From contig NC_134540.1 of NCBI RefSeq assembly GCF_050624435.1, positions 100,717,739-100,781,738 on the forward strand: a stretch of 64,000 nt of DNA, written 5' to 3'. Numbering within the stretch: the first letter of the stretch is position 1; the number at the start of each line of letters is the position of its first letter. This DNA comes from Tenrec ecaudatus. Its lineage: Eukaryota > Chordata > Mammalia > Afrosoricida > Tenrecidae. A program made the position numbers and the translations under genes. This document shows positions 10,991 to 22,057 of this stretch, piece after piece. The notes under the pieces are model-generated. The model was not told where the DNA came from. It did not search any database and saw only the letters and a program-made list of their open reading frames with translations.

Positions 10991-12817
10991 GAAAACAACC
11001 AAAGAAGAATTAGAAAATATAGACAATAAAACTCTTGAGATGCCCTTAATAAAATGTTAAAAAAAAAATTCTTGAGCTAGAAAATCTACCTTTAGAAACT
11101 GACACAGAGCAGAACCTTAAGACAGAAATTATTTGGGTGAAAAATAAATCAATTATTTTTCAACAATTGAAACCAACATTATTCTTTCACTTGCATTCAA
11201 GAACTAGGACATATAAACCTGTTTGATTTTACTGTAACATCAAGGAGAGATGACAATAAGGAGTGATATTTTTCTCCAGCTTTGCGTCCTGGTTGTAGAC
11301 TCACCTTCACAGCATAACCTGTCCCTGCCTTGAACACAACTGAACTCCACATCACTCTAGTCACGCACTCCGTGTCTATGAGTCATCGTGTGGAGGCTAA
11401 AATGTCTGAGTGGGAGAGAAGAGAAAGCACACGGACACATCTGGACCTCTAAGAAGCAAGACCCTGTCCCACTCTGGCTAGTCCACTAGTAATGCGTAGA
11501 GGGGAATTCTCAGAACTGGGAGCATATGTTACTAGGGAATATTTGGGGGCAAGCAATGCTTTTAATGTGTTATAGGGTGGGGCTAATTATTCCTGTCACT
11601 GAAACACCCAAAACTTTTCTTTTTAATCTGAACTTTCCTCCTCAATTCTGAATATTGGTAATATAAGGGCTGTGTTCAGTCTTGTACATATGTAATGAAG
11701 GTTAACATCAGTCAATAGCAATGCCAAAGATAGTGAAAATTTTGAGCTTAGAAAATGCCCTATGCTGTAGACTACTTATTTTGTCATTAGAAAAAGTGGA
11801 AAAGTGCTATCAGAGCTCAAAGAATAAAACGGAATAAAGAAAAGAGCATAAAATGGGCCAGAGGTCAAATAAAACCCAATAAATTCAGGTACCAATGTCA
11901 GCAAGGCTATGAACCTGAGTAGGTAAAACAGTGGGTTGACATCAACAAAGGGAAACATTAGAGGGAATTTATCCCTTGGGTGAAGTGGACCTGAAGTTTA
12001 GATAAATAACATTGACTTTTGTTATAGAGGGGGAAATCCATCCTGGAGGGAGGAAAGATAAAGGCACAAAATACAAATGAAGCAAAGTTCAGACCTGAGG
12101 GGAGAATATTGGTAAAGAGCAAATGCCCCAAATAAAAGGCAGTCGAATAAATTAGAGAAATACAAAAACAAAACACCAACGACAAAGAACCTGAAGCCCA
12201 GCAAGGCAGTGAGGGTAGGCTACAATAAAATAATTCAAGAAGTTTAATAGAAGAAATCATTACGCAAATGGTGCATATTATTGTGAAACCACACTGGAGA
12301 TCGTGGGGTGCTGGGGCTAGGCAGAGTTTGAGAAACTCTATCTACCCCAGGAGTAGGAGATGTGTCCAGGTGTACGAAGAAAGCTAATTATATTCTGGAA
12401 GGTGAGACTTACACCGAGAGCCCATCTCAAGAAGGCTTTGATCATTGTTCAAAGCACATGGGCATCTTGAGGGGACCTTGCAAGGAAAGCTCTGTGGCTT
12501 CACACTGCAACTTGACCCTCCTCTCCCATGGTGATCCCTTCCTGGACACTCCCATTTGGCCATCTCTAACTGCAAGCCTAATGGCAAGAGTGCCATCGCT
12601 ATAATTCATAGAAGCCAACCCCCAGAGTCACAGAGTAAAATAGAGAGCTGGGAGATGAATTGAACACACAAACGGAAGATGCTAAGCATAGAAGCCAGGG
12701 GAGCTAAGAGTTCAATATCCCCAAATTGGATCTAAACAAAGAAATAACTTCCAGTTGGGAAATCTGCATGAATGTAAGAAAGCGGATCGCCTCCATTCAA
12801 AAGCTCTCTGTGAACGA
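10990..12817. other. Unclassified sequence, no gene seen
   Basis: I recognise no repeat family here. The purine-rich stretch at 11770-12250 gives long minus-strand frames (11776-11958; 11958-12260, 100 codons). These are hydrophobic, F/L-rich translations of A-rich plus-strand DNA, with an overlapping second frame, and are not credible genes. At 12362-12604 opposing open frames overlap and likewise look like chance. Confidence 0.5.
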
Positions 12818-13010
12818 GGAGCCCTGGTGGCGTAGTGGGCTGTGACTTACCAGTGGCGTAGCCCGGGTTATTTATTGGGCTGTTAACTGCAAGGGCAGCA
12901 AGTCTGCTCTCATAAAAAGTTACAAGCTCAGAAGTCCACAGGGGCACTTCCACTCTGTCACCGAGGGTCACAGTTCATTGGAATCGACACCATGGCAGCA
13001 AGTTTGTGAG
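12818..13010 (+). mobile_element. AfroSINE with partly duplicated head
   Basis: It starts ggagccctggtggcgtagtg and ends with a tcgacaccatggcagcaagt tail. Between the head and ttgggctgttaactgcaagg there is extra sequence in which ggcgtagcccgggtta partly repeats the head. This looks like a local duplication or a template switch inside the SINE. Confidence 0.88.
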
Positions 13011-13153
13011 CAAAAGTACACAAATTTGAGTTAAATTATAAGTAGTATACTATGCCAAAACAATTCCGTACAAAGAATGACAATTTACCATAAGCTATAT
13101 GATATACATGGTGCCTGGAGCCCGGGTGGTATAGTAGGTTTGAGTTAGCCTGT

Positions 13154-13639
13154 TGTGTTAGTCTGGGTACTTTAAAGAAACAAATCCACAGAAGCTCGTA
13201 TGGATAAGAGAGAACGTTATATAAAAGGTAAGTGCACATCAAGAAAACATCCTAACCCAGTGCTGCCCAAGCCCATCTGTCCAACATTAACCCATCTGTC
13301 CAACACCAATCCACAAAGTCCTCCTCCATCTCACAAAACACACACTATGATGACAACTGCAAGAGGAAAGCTGGATCAGTGAATGTGTAAGCATCTCAGC
13401 ACCCAGGGCTGCATCAGGGTAAGTCCATGAAGTTAACCTCGGGGATGTCTTGCAGGAAGTGAGCCTTGCCAGCTGAAGCAGGGAACTGACTAAGGCAGCT
13501 GCACCCTGGTCCAACCATCAGAAAGCAAGAGACCCGAGAACTCCAAAGGCAATACTACCCATCCCATTTATCTTTCCACCTTTCAATTAACCCCACGTAT
13601 TTATTGGACAGGTTGGCACAATAAATATTAACAATCTCA
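13154..13639 (-). mobile_element. Solo LTR A, ERVL/MLT2-like, minus strand
   Basis: It is 486 bp long. On the plus strand it begins tgtgttagtctgggtacttt and ends ggcacaataaatattaacaa then tctca; in sense orientation this is tgaga...taacaca. The ends resemble MLT2-type ERVL LTRs (5' tgtgatagttaa-like, 3' ctctagagaaccctgactaa-like). Flanks cctgt (13149-13153) and cctat (13640-13644) fit a 5-bp target duplication with one change. No internal retroviral sequence adjoins it, so it is a solo LTR. It sits in the outer AfroSINE. Confidence 0.85.
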
Positions 13640-13750
13640 CCTATTAACCACAAGGTCAGCAGTTCAAAGTCACCAGCCACTCTGTGCAAGAAAGAAAGAG
13701 CTTTCTACTCCAGTAAAGTTATAATCTCAAAAACCCACTGAGGTTGCTCA

Positions 13751-13922
13751 GGAGCCCTGGTGGTGTAGTGTGTATGTGTTGGGCTGAAATCTGCAAGGTC
13801 AGTGGTTCTCTACTCCTGTAAAGAGTTACAGTCTCAGAAACTCACAGGGGCCATTCCACCCTGTCCTATAGGGTCTCTATGAGCCGACCTGGACTTGATA
13901 CCAGTGACTTTGTTCTGCTTTT
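13751..13922 (+). mobile_element. AfroSINE nested in another AfroSINE
   Basis: It runs from ggagccctggtggtgtagtg through agagttacagtctcagaaac and ctgtcctatagggtctctat to the tail near ccagtgactttg. The outer copy has gaggttgct just before it and gagggttatgct just after, which would be the target duplication. It lacks part of the B-box region (gtcagtggttctctactcc joins directly). Confidence 0.88.
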
Positions 13923-13984
13923 TCAGAGGGTTATGCTATGAGCTGGACTTGAATCAAGGGCAGTGCATTTGCTTTGGTTTGGTG

Positions 13985-14060
13985 TGATATAAGCAGTTAA
14001 GAGCTCAGTTGTACTCAAAAGGTTACAAACTCAAGGCTAACCAGAGGTGACTTGAAAGAA
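13985..14060 (+). repeat. Degraded AfroSINE head (tentative)
   Basis: The sequence taagcagttaagagctcagt followed by actcaaaaggttacaaactc resembles an old SINE head of the elephant-like type (gttaagagctcggctgctaa). No tail is seen. Confidence 0.4.
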
Positions 14061-14349
14061 AGGCCTGGAGACATCTTCCCCCAAACAACCATTGATATCC
14101 CTGTGGAACACAGTTACATATTATGCACCTGGGTCACCTCACTGACAACAGCTAGGCAATGAATAAAGAAGACTGTACAGGAACTGACCCATTTGAGTTA
14201 CAGTGTTGGTGACAAGTACTGAACATACTATGGACCTCCACATAAACAAATAAATCTGTCAAATGATGTACTCTGGGTATGAAAAGGACATCATGCTTGG
14301 TTAAGTATACCATCATTGAGAAACGACAGAAAAAAAAAAAAAACCAAAC

Positions 14350-14500
14350 ACCTCACAGTAGATGGATAAACTCAATGGCTGCAACAATAGGCCCAAGCCT
14401 GACAGTATTGAGGATGATACAAGACGGGGCAGTGTCTTGTTCTGTTGTCCAGGGTCATGAGTTGGAATCAGCACTGTGGTACCTAACAACAATACCGACG
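14350..14500 (+). mobile_element. RTE/BovB-like LINE 3' end, plus strand
   Basis: The stretch gatggataaactcaatggct, caacaataggcccaagcctg, attgaggatgatacaagacg and gtacctaacaacaataccga follows the last 150 bases of the RTE in sense orientation. The open frame at 14279-14515 runs through it but is not a retrotransposon frame I can recognise as intact. Confidence 0.75.
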
Positions 14501-14515
14501 ACATATGGATTTTAA

Positions 14516-15000
14516 AAGATATCAGTTACAATAAAACATACGCAACCTGGAACCTGTATAAGGTGGAAACCTGTCAGAGAAGGAAAAGTCAAATGTCTTC
14601 CTCAGAGTGATAGGAAGGTTGTAAAGCTGTAACTCGTCAAAGGCAGAAAACTTGGAAGAGGGAGAAAAGCAAGGTCATCCTGCCAACGTCCAACTCTCAC
14701 GGGCTTCCTTTAGAGTAATTCTACTGAAGAAACTCTATTCCTTAATAAGTAGTCACAAAAAATGGCCCTAATATGATTTTTGTACCATAACTTGAAATAC
14801 CTTATTCAACCTGAAAAATTTAGAAAACCAGTCTTTCTATCTCGAGAATTTGGCCTTTCCCTGGCAGCCCGCCTGGGTCCACTAGCCTAAGTTATTAGTA
14901 CTCTTTCTTTCTCAGCATTGAATTTCCCCAGCAGAGCTCTTTTAGTCAGTTGGGAGTTCTCTTTGGAACATGACATGCTGTGGTTTATTAAATGAAAACA
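14516..15000. other. Unclassified sequence
   Basis: I see no gene or recognisable repeat before the microsatellite. Confidence 0.5.
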
Positions 15001-15002
15001 AG

Positions 15003-15005
<3 letters not shown>

Positions 15006-15083
<78 letters not shown>

Positions 15084-15175
15084 GTATGTATATATATACA
15101 CACACATACATATCTCTCTATATATACATATACACACATATCTATACACATATACCTATTATGTTTAAAATATAT
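15006..15175 (+). repeat. Compound (CT)n-(AT)n microsatellite
   Basis: About 40 bases of pure (ct)n pass directly into about 35 bases of (at)n, followed by a decaying tract of tatata, cacaca and tctctatata units to about 15175. The open frames translating this tract on both strands (repeats of SLSLSL, IYIYIY, RERERE) are artefacts. Confidence 0.97.
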
Positions 15176-16045
15176 ATATGCAGGAATTTCTGTTCTACAT
15201 GGCCACCTTTAGTGTCTTATGATTACCCACTTCTCATTTATTAAAGACCATTTGATTTAAAAGGTGGTAATAATAAAAAAATATTTTTCTACCTATGGCA
15301 TCAGTTATGTAGATTTACTTTTGGGGAGAGGGAAAGTAATGAGACATCATCAGTGTTCTTGGAATTTCTAACTTAATTTGCACAGTTCTACCATGATCGT
15401 ATAACTTATTATTTGGTATCCAAGGTTGATGAATCCTCTGCAGACTGTCAGTAATTATTCTCAAGTATCTATTATGAGGACACTGAAAATTACTATTATA
15501 TGCTGACTCAGGAGTGTGCCTGCCGTGCTCCCTGCCTAGTCCCTCTGCAGGCTCTGAGATTTCACTGTGATGGATCTTAGCTGATTCATATAGGAAAGTT
15601 CCATTAAATTTCAAATTATCTAATCAAATAACTGCTGGTCTACTAACGTATAAATAAAAGGAAATAGCTGCATGATTTATTCTTACATGTCCCCTAGTAG
15701 GAGGTAAAATACATAATGAAATCTCAGAATGGCATAAGCACTAAGCAGAACAGAAACATTTCAGGGATCGCTGATGTGACTTCCCGTCCTGACTCCCGAT
15801 CTCCAGTGTCAGTGGAACATGAGGTCCAAGCTTAGGATGAGCCTACCTATGTTTGTCTTGACCCTTTGGTTGCACACCTGGAAGCTCATTACCCCCTTCG
15901 TGTGGGAATTCTTAAGGAGGCACAAGTTAGATTGCATAGGTATGCAGCTTGGACCTCGTGAAGGGCAAAAACCCAAATGAAATCTTGCAATCTTGGAGCT
16001 ATAGTTTTCCCTCTGTGCTTTAGTGACATGAGTGCTTAGTTACAC
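15176..16045. other. Unclassified sequence, no gene seen
   Basis: Neither strand shows a recognisable repeat or protein family. The 99-codon minus frame at 15315-15614 has no visible domain or exon-like signals. Confidence 0.5.
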
Positions 16046-16047
16046 AG

Positions 16048-16240
16048 GTTTTAAAGAATTGATATTTATTTTCTCACAGCTTAGGGCACCAGGGTGTCTG
16101 CTTTAAGGGAAAGATTTGTTCCCCACCCTGTGGGCTCCGGGGGAAAATGCTCTTCTCTTTCAGTTTTGTTTTGCCCTGACCGACCATGCCGGCTGCTTCA
16201 CGAGCCTCATGTGACATCTGTGTTCACCCACGTGCACATG
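16048..16240 (-). repeat. Old L1-like 3' end, minus strand (tentative)
   Basis: The block gatatttattttctcacagc followed by ttagggcaccagggtgtctg resembles the common 'aatttattttctcacagtt' antisense L1 3' sequence of placental mammals. Confidence 0.45.
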
Positions 16241-16309
16241 TCTGGCTCTGTGGCTGCGGTGCTCTTCACATGACTCAGGAATGACTGGGGCTCGGAGCCG
16301 CCCTCTAGA

Positions 16310-16450
16310 TGCACAGAGTAGAACCTCCGTGTAGGTTTCAGAAGCTATTCGTTTTTACAGGAACGGAGAGCTTCATCTTTCTCCCTCGGGGTGGCTGGTG
16401 GGTTCAGAATCTGACATTGTGTGTAAAAGCCCACGGAGCCATCCCACAAA
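16310..16450 (-). mobile_element. AfroSINE, minus strand, diverged
   Basis: The parts gtttttacaggaacggagag, cttcatctttctccctcggg and gtggctggtgggttcagaat match the reverse-strand middle and B-box region of the SINE. Tail and head are both weak. Confidence 0.7.
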
Positions 16451-16454
16451 ACGG

Positions 16455-17090
16455 AAGCAGTAGGTCCTTTGGCAGTTCAGAGAGGCAACACTGTGTGCTG
16501 AGCCGATGCACGGAAAATGGTGGCGTCTTGAAATTAAATGTGAACATAAAGCAGCTGTTTTTATTCTTCCTCTTCAACCTAGAAAAGCAAGTAGCAGGAT
16601 TGGGCCTTTGAGTGGTAGAGAGGGGTACAGCATCATGGAAAGCTAGAAGTGTCCATCAAGAGCTCATGACCCCAGGAAGGCTGGGCATCTGTTGGGTAGC
16701 GTGCCTCTGTGCAGACACTGTTCACTACACTTGGGCAGAGCGGTAAGCACACTGAGGTGGTGGTAAAAAGAAAACTAAGAGTATTGTCTGCAGACAAAGG
16801 ACTGGCTGGCTATATTTCCAAATTTAAAAAGGAGAGCTGGGCATTAAGCAGTTTGGAATGAACTCAAAATCCATTGGACCATAGATTTTAATATTTTTTA
16901 CTTAATCATAATCAGGTAAAGAAACAAGCCTTGAAAGCAGGTATACAGGGATCGGACTGACTATAGACAGTAATGACCTTGTCCTTCACTACATGAGAAA
17001 GAACTCTAGGAGGCATGTTAAAGGACCTAGCAATACCAAGCTGGACGAAATGTACCTGTAGCCAGTACATGTGGAGGGAGGACTCGTATT
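16455..17090. other. Unclassified sequence
   Basis: No gene or known repeat is recognised. Confidence 0.45.
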
Positions 17091-17094
17091 TTAA

Positions 17095-17395
17095 GTCAAG
17101 GATTGGCAAACCTTTACTGTACAGGGCCAGGGGGCAAACATTTTTATTTTTGGCTTTTCCTGCCATATGGTTTCTTGTAGCTGCTCAACTCTGTTATTAT
17201 AGCATGAAAATAACCACAGATCATATGCAACTAAATAAGGAGAGCCATGTTTCAATAAAACTCTATTTAGAGACATAGAAATTTCCATTTAATTCATTTT
17301 CATGTGGCACAAAATATTAATTTTTAATTTTTAAACCTTCTACAAATGCAAAAACCATAAACCAGTCTTAGATCAAGGGCTAAACTCGTAATGAA
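17095..17395 (+). mobile_element. hAT-Charlie-type nonautonomous DNA transposon
   Basis: From ggattggcaaacctttactg, through the block near 17160 (tatggtttcttgtagctgct), ttcaataaaactctatttag and ttcatgtggcacaaaatatt, to tcttagatcaagggcta, the sequence matches an abundant eutherian MER-type hAT element that starts cagtggttggcaaactttt. I do not assign the exact MER number. It contains an aataaa-like run but no gene. Confidence 0.75.
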
Positions 17396-17439
17396 CCATA
17401 ATTTGGCCACGTGACAGTTTTTCTACAACTGCTCTGGAG

Positions 17440-17770
17440 GAGATCTCTGGATGGAACAAACGGTTTGAACTATACTGCTAACCCAAAGGTTAGCGGTTCA
17501 AGCTCACCCATCAGCATCATAGAAGAAAGGCTTGGCTATTTATTTTCATAAGACACCCCTATGGCAAAACATAGTTCATTTCTCAAGTGCTAACGTAAAA
17601 ATCAGTGATTGAAAACCCACCGGTCAGTGATGAAGAAACTACCTGATGGTCTGTTCTTATCAAAACAACACCTGAGAAAAGTCCATGAGAAAGTTCATCC
17701 CTGTCCTAGAGAATTATTTGAGGAAGAGTGGAAATTAACTTGATTGCACAGAACGACAATAGCATTTGCT
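17440..17770 (+). mobile_element. Old AfroSINE variant(s)
   Basis: Head-like and B-box-like motifs (actgctaacccaaaggttag, then cggttcaagctcacccatca) are followed by aagaaaggcttggctattta. A second SINE-like part (gtgattgaaaacccaccggt) suggests an old composite or a longer subfamily. A further short tail-like piece (aagccctatggagcaattct) lies at about 17785-17860. Confidence 0.55.
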
Positions 17771-18094
17771 TTTATAAAGCTTGCAGTCAAGAAAGCCCTA
17801 TGGAGCAATTCTACCCTGTCACCATGAATCGAGAGTGGCTCTATGGCATTGGGCTCTAAAGGAAAGTAGAAAATACTTCAAATTCTATGTCCTCAATGCA
17901 CTTCATATTTTTGCCTCCCAACAAAACAGGAACCAGTCATAAGAGCAATATGTCTAGTACCCACAGTGACACAAACAATAGAAAGTGAGTCAGGTCCTCA
18001 AGCTAGTTTGCTAAAGACCAAAGTTCTTAAGTGCCTGAAAACTGCCCAATAACTGCACAAAAGCAATTATTACTAAACCTCTTCAGCACATCCC

Positions 18095-18200
18095 TGTTGA
18101 AGGAATACTCTGGGCCGGTCACCCAGCTGGGCACTAAGAATATATAGGACAGTGACCAAAATCCTTGGCCTCACGGTACTTAGCCTCAGTACAGTTATTC
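18095..18200 (-). repeat. L2-like fragment
   Basis: The segment containing gctgggcactaagaatatat, gacagtgaccaaaatccttg and gcctcacggtacttagcctc follows the reverse L2 3' pattern of size, status, 'dying with a gain in stock' blocks (ggcactggggataca / gacaaaatccctgccctca). Confidence 0.5.
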
Positions 18201-18364
18201 TGTAACCTAACCACACATTAGAGTCAGCTGCCATCAATTCTCACAAATACAGACTGTAGGTAGTTTCAAAAGACTGCGGAAGAACAATTAAACCAGAATC
18301 TCCGAAGTAGGACACAGACTCCTTCAGAGTAATTAGCTTCAGAAAAATTCCACTGCCCAGGCCA

Positions 18365-18450
18365 TCATCTCAGAAGTTGCTTAAATTGCTTTGAAAACTC
18401 TCCAGGAGATCCCAATGTGCAGCAAGGGGTGAGAACACCGGCCTGGAGCA
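18365..18450 (+). repeat. MER20-like hAT fragment (tentative)
   Basis: Similarity to the right half of MER20: tctccaggagatcccaatgt then ggggtgagaacaccggcc. The left half is missing or too diverged. Confidence 0.35.
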
Positions 18451-18798
18451 GCTAAGTAGGCAGGGTTGCTGCATGAGCCTCCAAGGACCCATTAATTAAC
18501 CCAACAGCTGAAAGCAGTTGGGGGAGGAGTGCCGCCGCTGGCCCGCTCTGCCTTCATTGCAGGGCTCTGTCCCAGGGCAAGATGCTTGAGGCTTGGCCAA
18601 GTTCGAGTCTCCACCTGAGAACCAATTTTCTCAAATACGTCCTTTACTCTGCATATTCATAGCAGAGTTTCAACCCTCCAAGAATCCCCTAAATGAAATT
18701 CTAAAATATAGTCTTAAAGCCCATTCTCAAGCTCTTTGTACGGTCCTGCCTCAAAGTGGGGGTGGAAGTATGGCAGGGAATGAGATTTTGATGGGAAT

Positions 18799-18955
18799 GT
18801 TGGTGGTTCAGGAGTAGAGTGATTACTTTCCATTCAGAAAACCCAGGTTCAATTTTCAGCCAATACACCTCACATATATGGTGCTTCTATGATGCTAAAC
18901 AAATTTCAGTGGTGACCCACTTTTGAAAATCAGCCAATAAAAAACAATAAAAGCC
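18799..18955 (+). mobile_element. Old AfroSINE variant
   Basis: A SINE-like head (tggtggttcaggagtagagt), B-box region (aacccaggttcaattttcag) and a middle (ttttgaaaatcagccaataa) are in the order of the longer AfroSINE subfamily. The tail is lost. Confidence 0.5.
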
Positions 18956-19134
18956 GTTCTTAAACTGATCAGAGATGTTGCAGGACCAGGCAGTTTCATT
19001 CGATTGTACACGTGCTCACAAGGGGTCAGGGTCTAACTTGAAGTCAGCTAATAGCATCGTGTGCAGAAGCAGAGTTAATAAACTCTGGAACTATGCCTCT
19101 ACCATTCTAGTTGGAGAGTCCTACCATTACCCTC

Positions 19135-19631
19135 TGTGTTAATCTGGGTACAGTAGAAAAACAAATCCTCAGAAACCCATAGATATGAGAGAGTTTTATA
19201 TAACGGGTAAGTGCACACCAAGAAAACTTCCCAACCCAGTGCTGCCCAAGCCCACAAGTCCAACATTAGTCCATGTCCAACACCAATCCACAAAGTCCTC
19301 CTCCATCTCACAAAGCACATGCAATGATGCCAACTGCAGGAGAAAAGCCGAATCAGTGAATGTGTAAGCATCTCAGCGCTGACAGGGGTCTCCACACGGC
19401 TGCTCCAGCACCCAGGGCTGCATCAGGGTAGGTCCAGGTGGGCAGGAAGTGAGTCTTGCCAGCTGAAGTAGCGAACTGGCTAAGGCAGCTGCATCCTGGT
19501 CCGACCATCACAAAGCAAGATACCCAAGAACTAGAAAGGCGAGGCTCACTGAACAATTTATCCCTCCGCCCTTCAATTAACCCCACATGTGTTTATTGGC
19601 CAGGTTGGCACAATAAACTTTAACTATCTCA
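19135..19631 (-). mobile_element. Solo LTR B, ERVL/MLT2-like, minus strand
   Basis: It is 497 bp, the same family as LTR A and LTR C: begins tgtgttaatctgggtacagt and ends ggcacaataaactttaacta then tctca. Flanks ccctc (19130-19134) and ccatc (19632-19636) agree at four of five positions. No internal retroviral region adjoins it. The open frames at 19099-19586 are frames through the LTR and do not form a retroviral gene. Confidence 0.85.
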
Positions 19632-19639
19632 CCATCATA

Positions 19640-20120
19640 CATAACTCATCTTGAGACGAACTATAATGGTAAAATGCTGTTAAATAGTTAAATTAGAAAG
19701 TGGCCCATGCTATGTATTTATTACTCTAATTTTTAATATGATTCATTTAATCATATGTCCACCTAATTTAATTTTTTTACTAATGTCTTTTGTTGCTGTT
19801 GCTGTTTTACAACCAGCTTGTAAATTTCTGGAAAGTTTAACATTGGACTCTCCTATGCTACTAAGAACTGGCTTTAATATAACATGGTATATAGCCTTCC
19901 CTCTTGCTCCATGGACCATATATATAATATGGTATATAGCCTCCAGAGTCTTGCTCCATGGACCGTATTTGCAGTGTAACTCAGAGAGCTTCACCCAAGA
20001 ACAATATCTCTAATCAGAAGGATTCGCTCTCAGATCCAGTCTCTAGTCACACAAAGCAAACTCAGTAGGTATGGAGACAGGACTCACCACACTGTGCCAC
20101 TGTTTTCAAGTGATGCATTT
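19640..20120. other. Unclassified sequence with a local tandem duplication
   Basis: No gene is recognised. A segment of about 45 bases is present twice (19876-19921 and 19926-19968); see the separate repeat entry. Confidence 0.5.
19876..19968. repeat. Two-copy tandem duplication, period about 50
   Basis: Both copies contain atggtatatagcct and tcttgctccatggaccatat (the second copy has ccgtat). They differ by small insertions: ccc versus ccagag in the middle and an extra aac early in copy one. Confidence 0.85.
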
Positions 20121-20400
20121 CAGCGTTCAGTAGAATTTTCATCTTCCATGCAGAAGGTCAGAGTTCAAGTCTTCCCAGTCAACGGGTCTCAAGCACAGCC
20201 ACCTGTCTGTCTCATCTGTCCGTTAAAACTTGCATGTTTATAAGATGATAACCAGGTTTCAGCAGAGTGTAGAGAGTATGGAAGAAAGGTTGGGCAGTCT
20301 ATTTCCAAATATCAGTCCCCATGGATGATGAAAACTTGATGGGCCACAATATACATCCCCCCATATTAAGAAATGACATGTGCCCCAGAAGTCTTTAGTT
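20120..20400 (+). mobile_element. Old AfroSINE variant (long subfamily)
   Basis: The parts aggtcagagttcaagtcttc, gaagaaaggttgggcagtct, atttccaaatatcagtcccc and atgatgaaaacttgatgggc fall in SINE order. The spacing is larger than in the short subfamily, and the tail is lost. Confidence 0.5.
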
Positions 20401-21430
20401 CTGTGGCCCATAGCATCACTGGGATTCGGGGGCCATGTCTATAGTAACTGAGAGCTCTCTTCCCCACAGATTGACACACTTGTAAAAGACTGAGACTTAC
20501 TGTTTATAAAGCCCCAGTTGGCATTGAAGTGGTACATACCTAGCTTATGCACTGGGGCCTATCATCCCACTGGAGGAAAACTACATGAAATCCCTGCATT
20601 GATGGTCTTTGGTTAGCAATGATCTATGGTTTCATGGCTCAACATTACAAAAACTGTGGTGTGTCAGAGCAGGAGCGGATAATCCAGGCAAGGCTGGAAC
20701 AGCCCCGAGAGAGAGGCCAGGAGAAAAGACACCTGGCGGTGGAGGAAGGAGGCCCAGCAGGGGAACAGGTGGTTTCTCCCCTCCCAATCCAGTCATCTTT
20801 TCAGACATTTGAATCCTAAATTTCCTATGTGACAGAATGTAAAGAATAATAAAAATCCTCAAGCTAATCGAAGACCTAGTGAAAGAAGAAAATAAGCAGA
20901 AGAGAACTAAGAAGACTCCCAAAGACATTTTTATCTCTGAATAAGTGGGACACCACCTCCGGCTGCCTCTACACAGGAGAGAACCTGTTTAGAAAATGCT
21001 GATACACAATGAACCTGAAAAGGAAGGTTCACCGAGACATTTTCTTTTAACTTCAGTGAGAGAAACAACACTAAATATTCCAAACTGCTGCTCTAAATTT
21101 GTCAAAGAGACAAAAGAAACAGCGGGAGAGTTAAAGGCACCGTCATCTGAACACAACAGAAGGTAAGAAGCCTGTCTCCTGGGGGCGAATATCTTGAAAA
21201 ATAAACAGTGCACAACAAATATTATTAAATGGCAAAAGCAAACAGAAAAATACAGGTGGAAAGTATATTTTAGGCTGTAACCGGCCTAGAAAAACAAGAC
21301 AAATAAGGAACTGTAAGTGACTTCAGAATATAATTAGAAGGGTAATAAGAAATAGCTGCCAACGGATCCAGAAAGCACAGGGTGGAAAGGTACTTAGGAT
21401 GTATAATGAATGCGGTGGGAGAATGTCTAT
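20400..21430. other. Unclassified sequence; GC-richer patch at 20680-20790
   Basis: No repeat is recognised. Two overlapping plus frames (20609-20812 and 20619-20819) and one minus frame (20632-20928) cover the same GC-richer patch. None has a recognisable domain, and the presence of three overlapping frames argues for composition rather than coding. Confidence 0.45.
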
Positions 21431-21434
21431 CCCC

Positions 21435-21660
21435 CAGAAGGAAACACTGCCCTGCCCTTGGCCAGTCTCGCCCTGACTCTGATGTTTGAGCCCATTGTTG
21501 CAGCCGCAGTGTCAATCGACCTTGTCAGACATCTTCTTTTTCACTGTCCTGATACTTTACCAAGCTTGATGTCCTTCTCCAGGGACTGGTCTCTCCTGAC
21601 AACATTTCCAAAGGCCGTGAGATGAAGCCCCACCATCCTTGCCTCTAAGGAGCCTAGAAT
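21435..21660 (-). mobile_element. RTE/BovB-like LINE 3' fragment
   Basis: Sequence such as tgtttgagcccattgttgca, gcttgatgtccttctccagg and catccttgcctctaaggagc matches the 3' end of the RTE in antisense. It is 5'-truncated after about 225 bases. Confidence 0.85.
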
Positions 21661-22057
21661 GTATTATTTACCTAAACAAAAAATAAATTGAACCAACATT
21701 CTCCCTGGTCTTTTTTTCCCTGTGGGTTTTCCTCCCCGTGTTATATTTGATCACACCCTGTGCTCAGAGAAATTCAGCTGCAAGTAGTGACATGAAACAT
21801 GATAATTGCTAACGACACAACTTACAAGGCTCAAGGATGCTCTTCGTTAAAGGCGACAGAACATGCACTGAGAACTTCCCACGGCTTCTAAGGCTACTGA
21901 AGGCAAAAGGCAACTTCACAGTTGGTGCTTTGAAGGTTTCCCTGGCTTAGGTAGCATGGCTTCCCAGAGAGCAAAGGCGACTGGCCCAGGCAATGCTGAG
22001 GCCAGGCTGTGGGACAGTTCTACAAAACAATAAAGAGACTTAGAGGGTTAGTGTAGA

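Larger units (their letters stand above)
13117..13979 (+). mobile_element. AfroSINE split by a solo LTR and a second SINE
   Basis: One SINE can be read in three pieces. The head is at 13117-13153 (ggagcccgggtggtatagta). After the LTR, the middle is at 13640-13750 (taaccacaaggtcagcagtt onward). After the inner SINE, the tail is at about 13928-13979 (gagctggacttgaatcaagg). The two insertions are annotated separately. The order of events must be: outer SINE first, then the LTR and the inner SINE in either order. Confidence 0.85.

Noticed and set aside
11776..12260. Hydrophobic minus-strand frames that could suggest membrane proteins
   Set aside because: The plus strand is A- and G-rich, which forces F, L, S and P codons on the minus strand. 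Two frames are open over the same DNA, and no start context or family match is visible.
14887..15212. Three overlapping frames with SLSLSL, IYIYIY and RERERE runs
   Set aside because: They are translations of a CT/AT microsatellite.
19135..19631. Retroviral coding remnants in LTR B frames
   Set aside because: The frames run through LTR sequence that repeats in LTRs A and C; no gag, pol or env motif is present.
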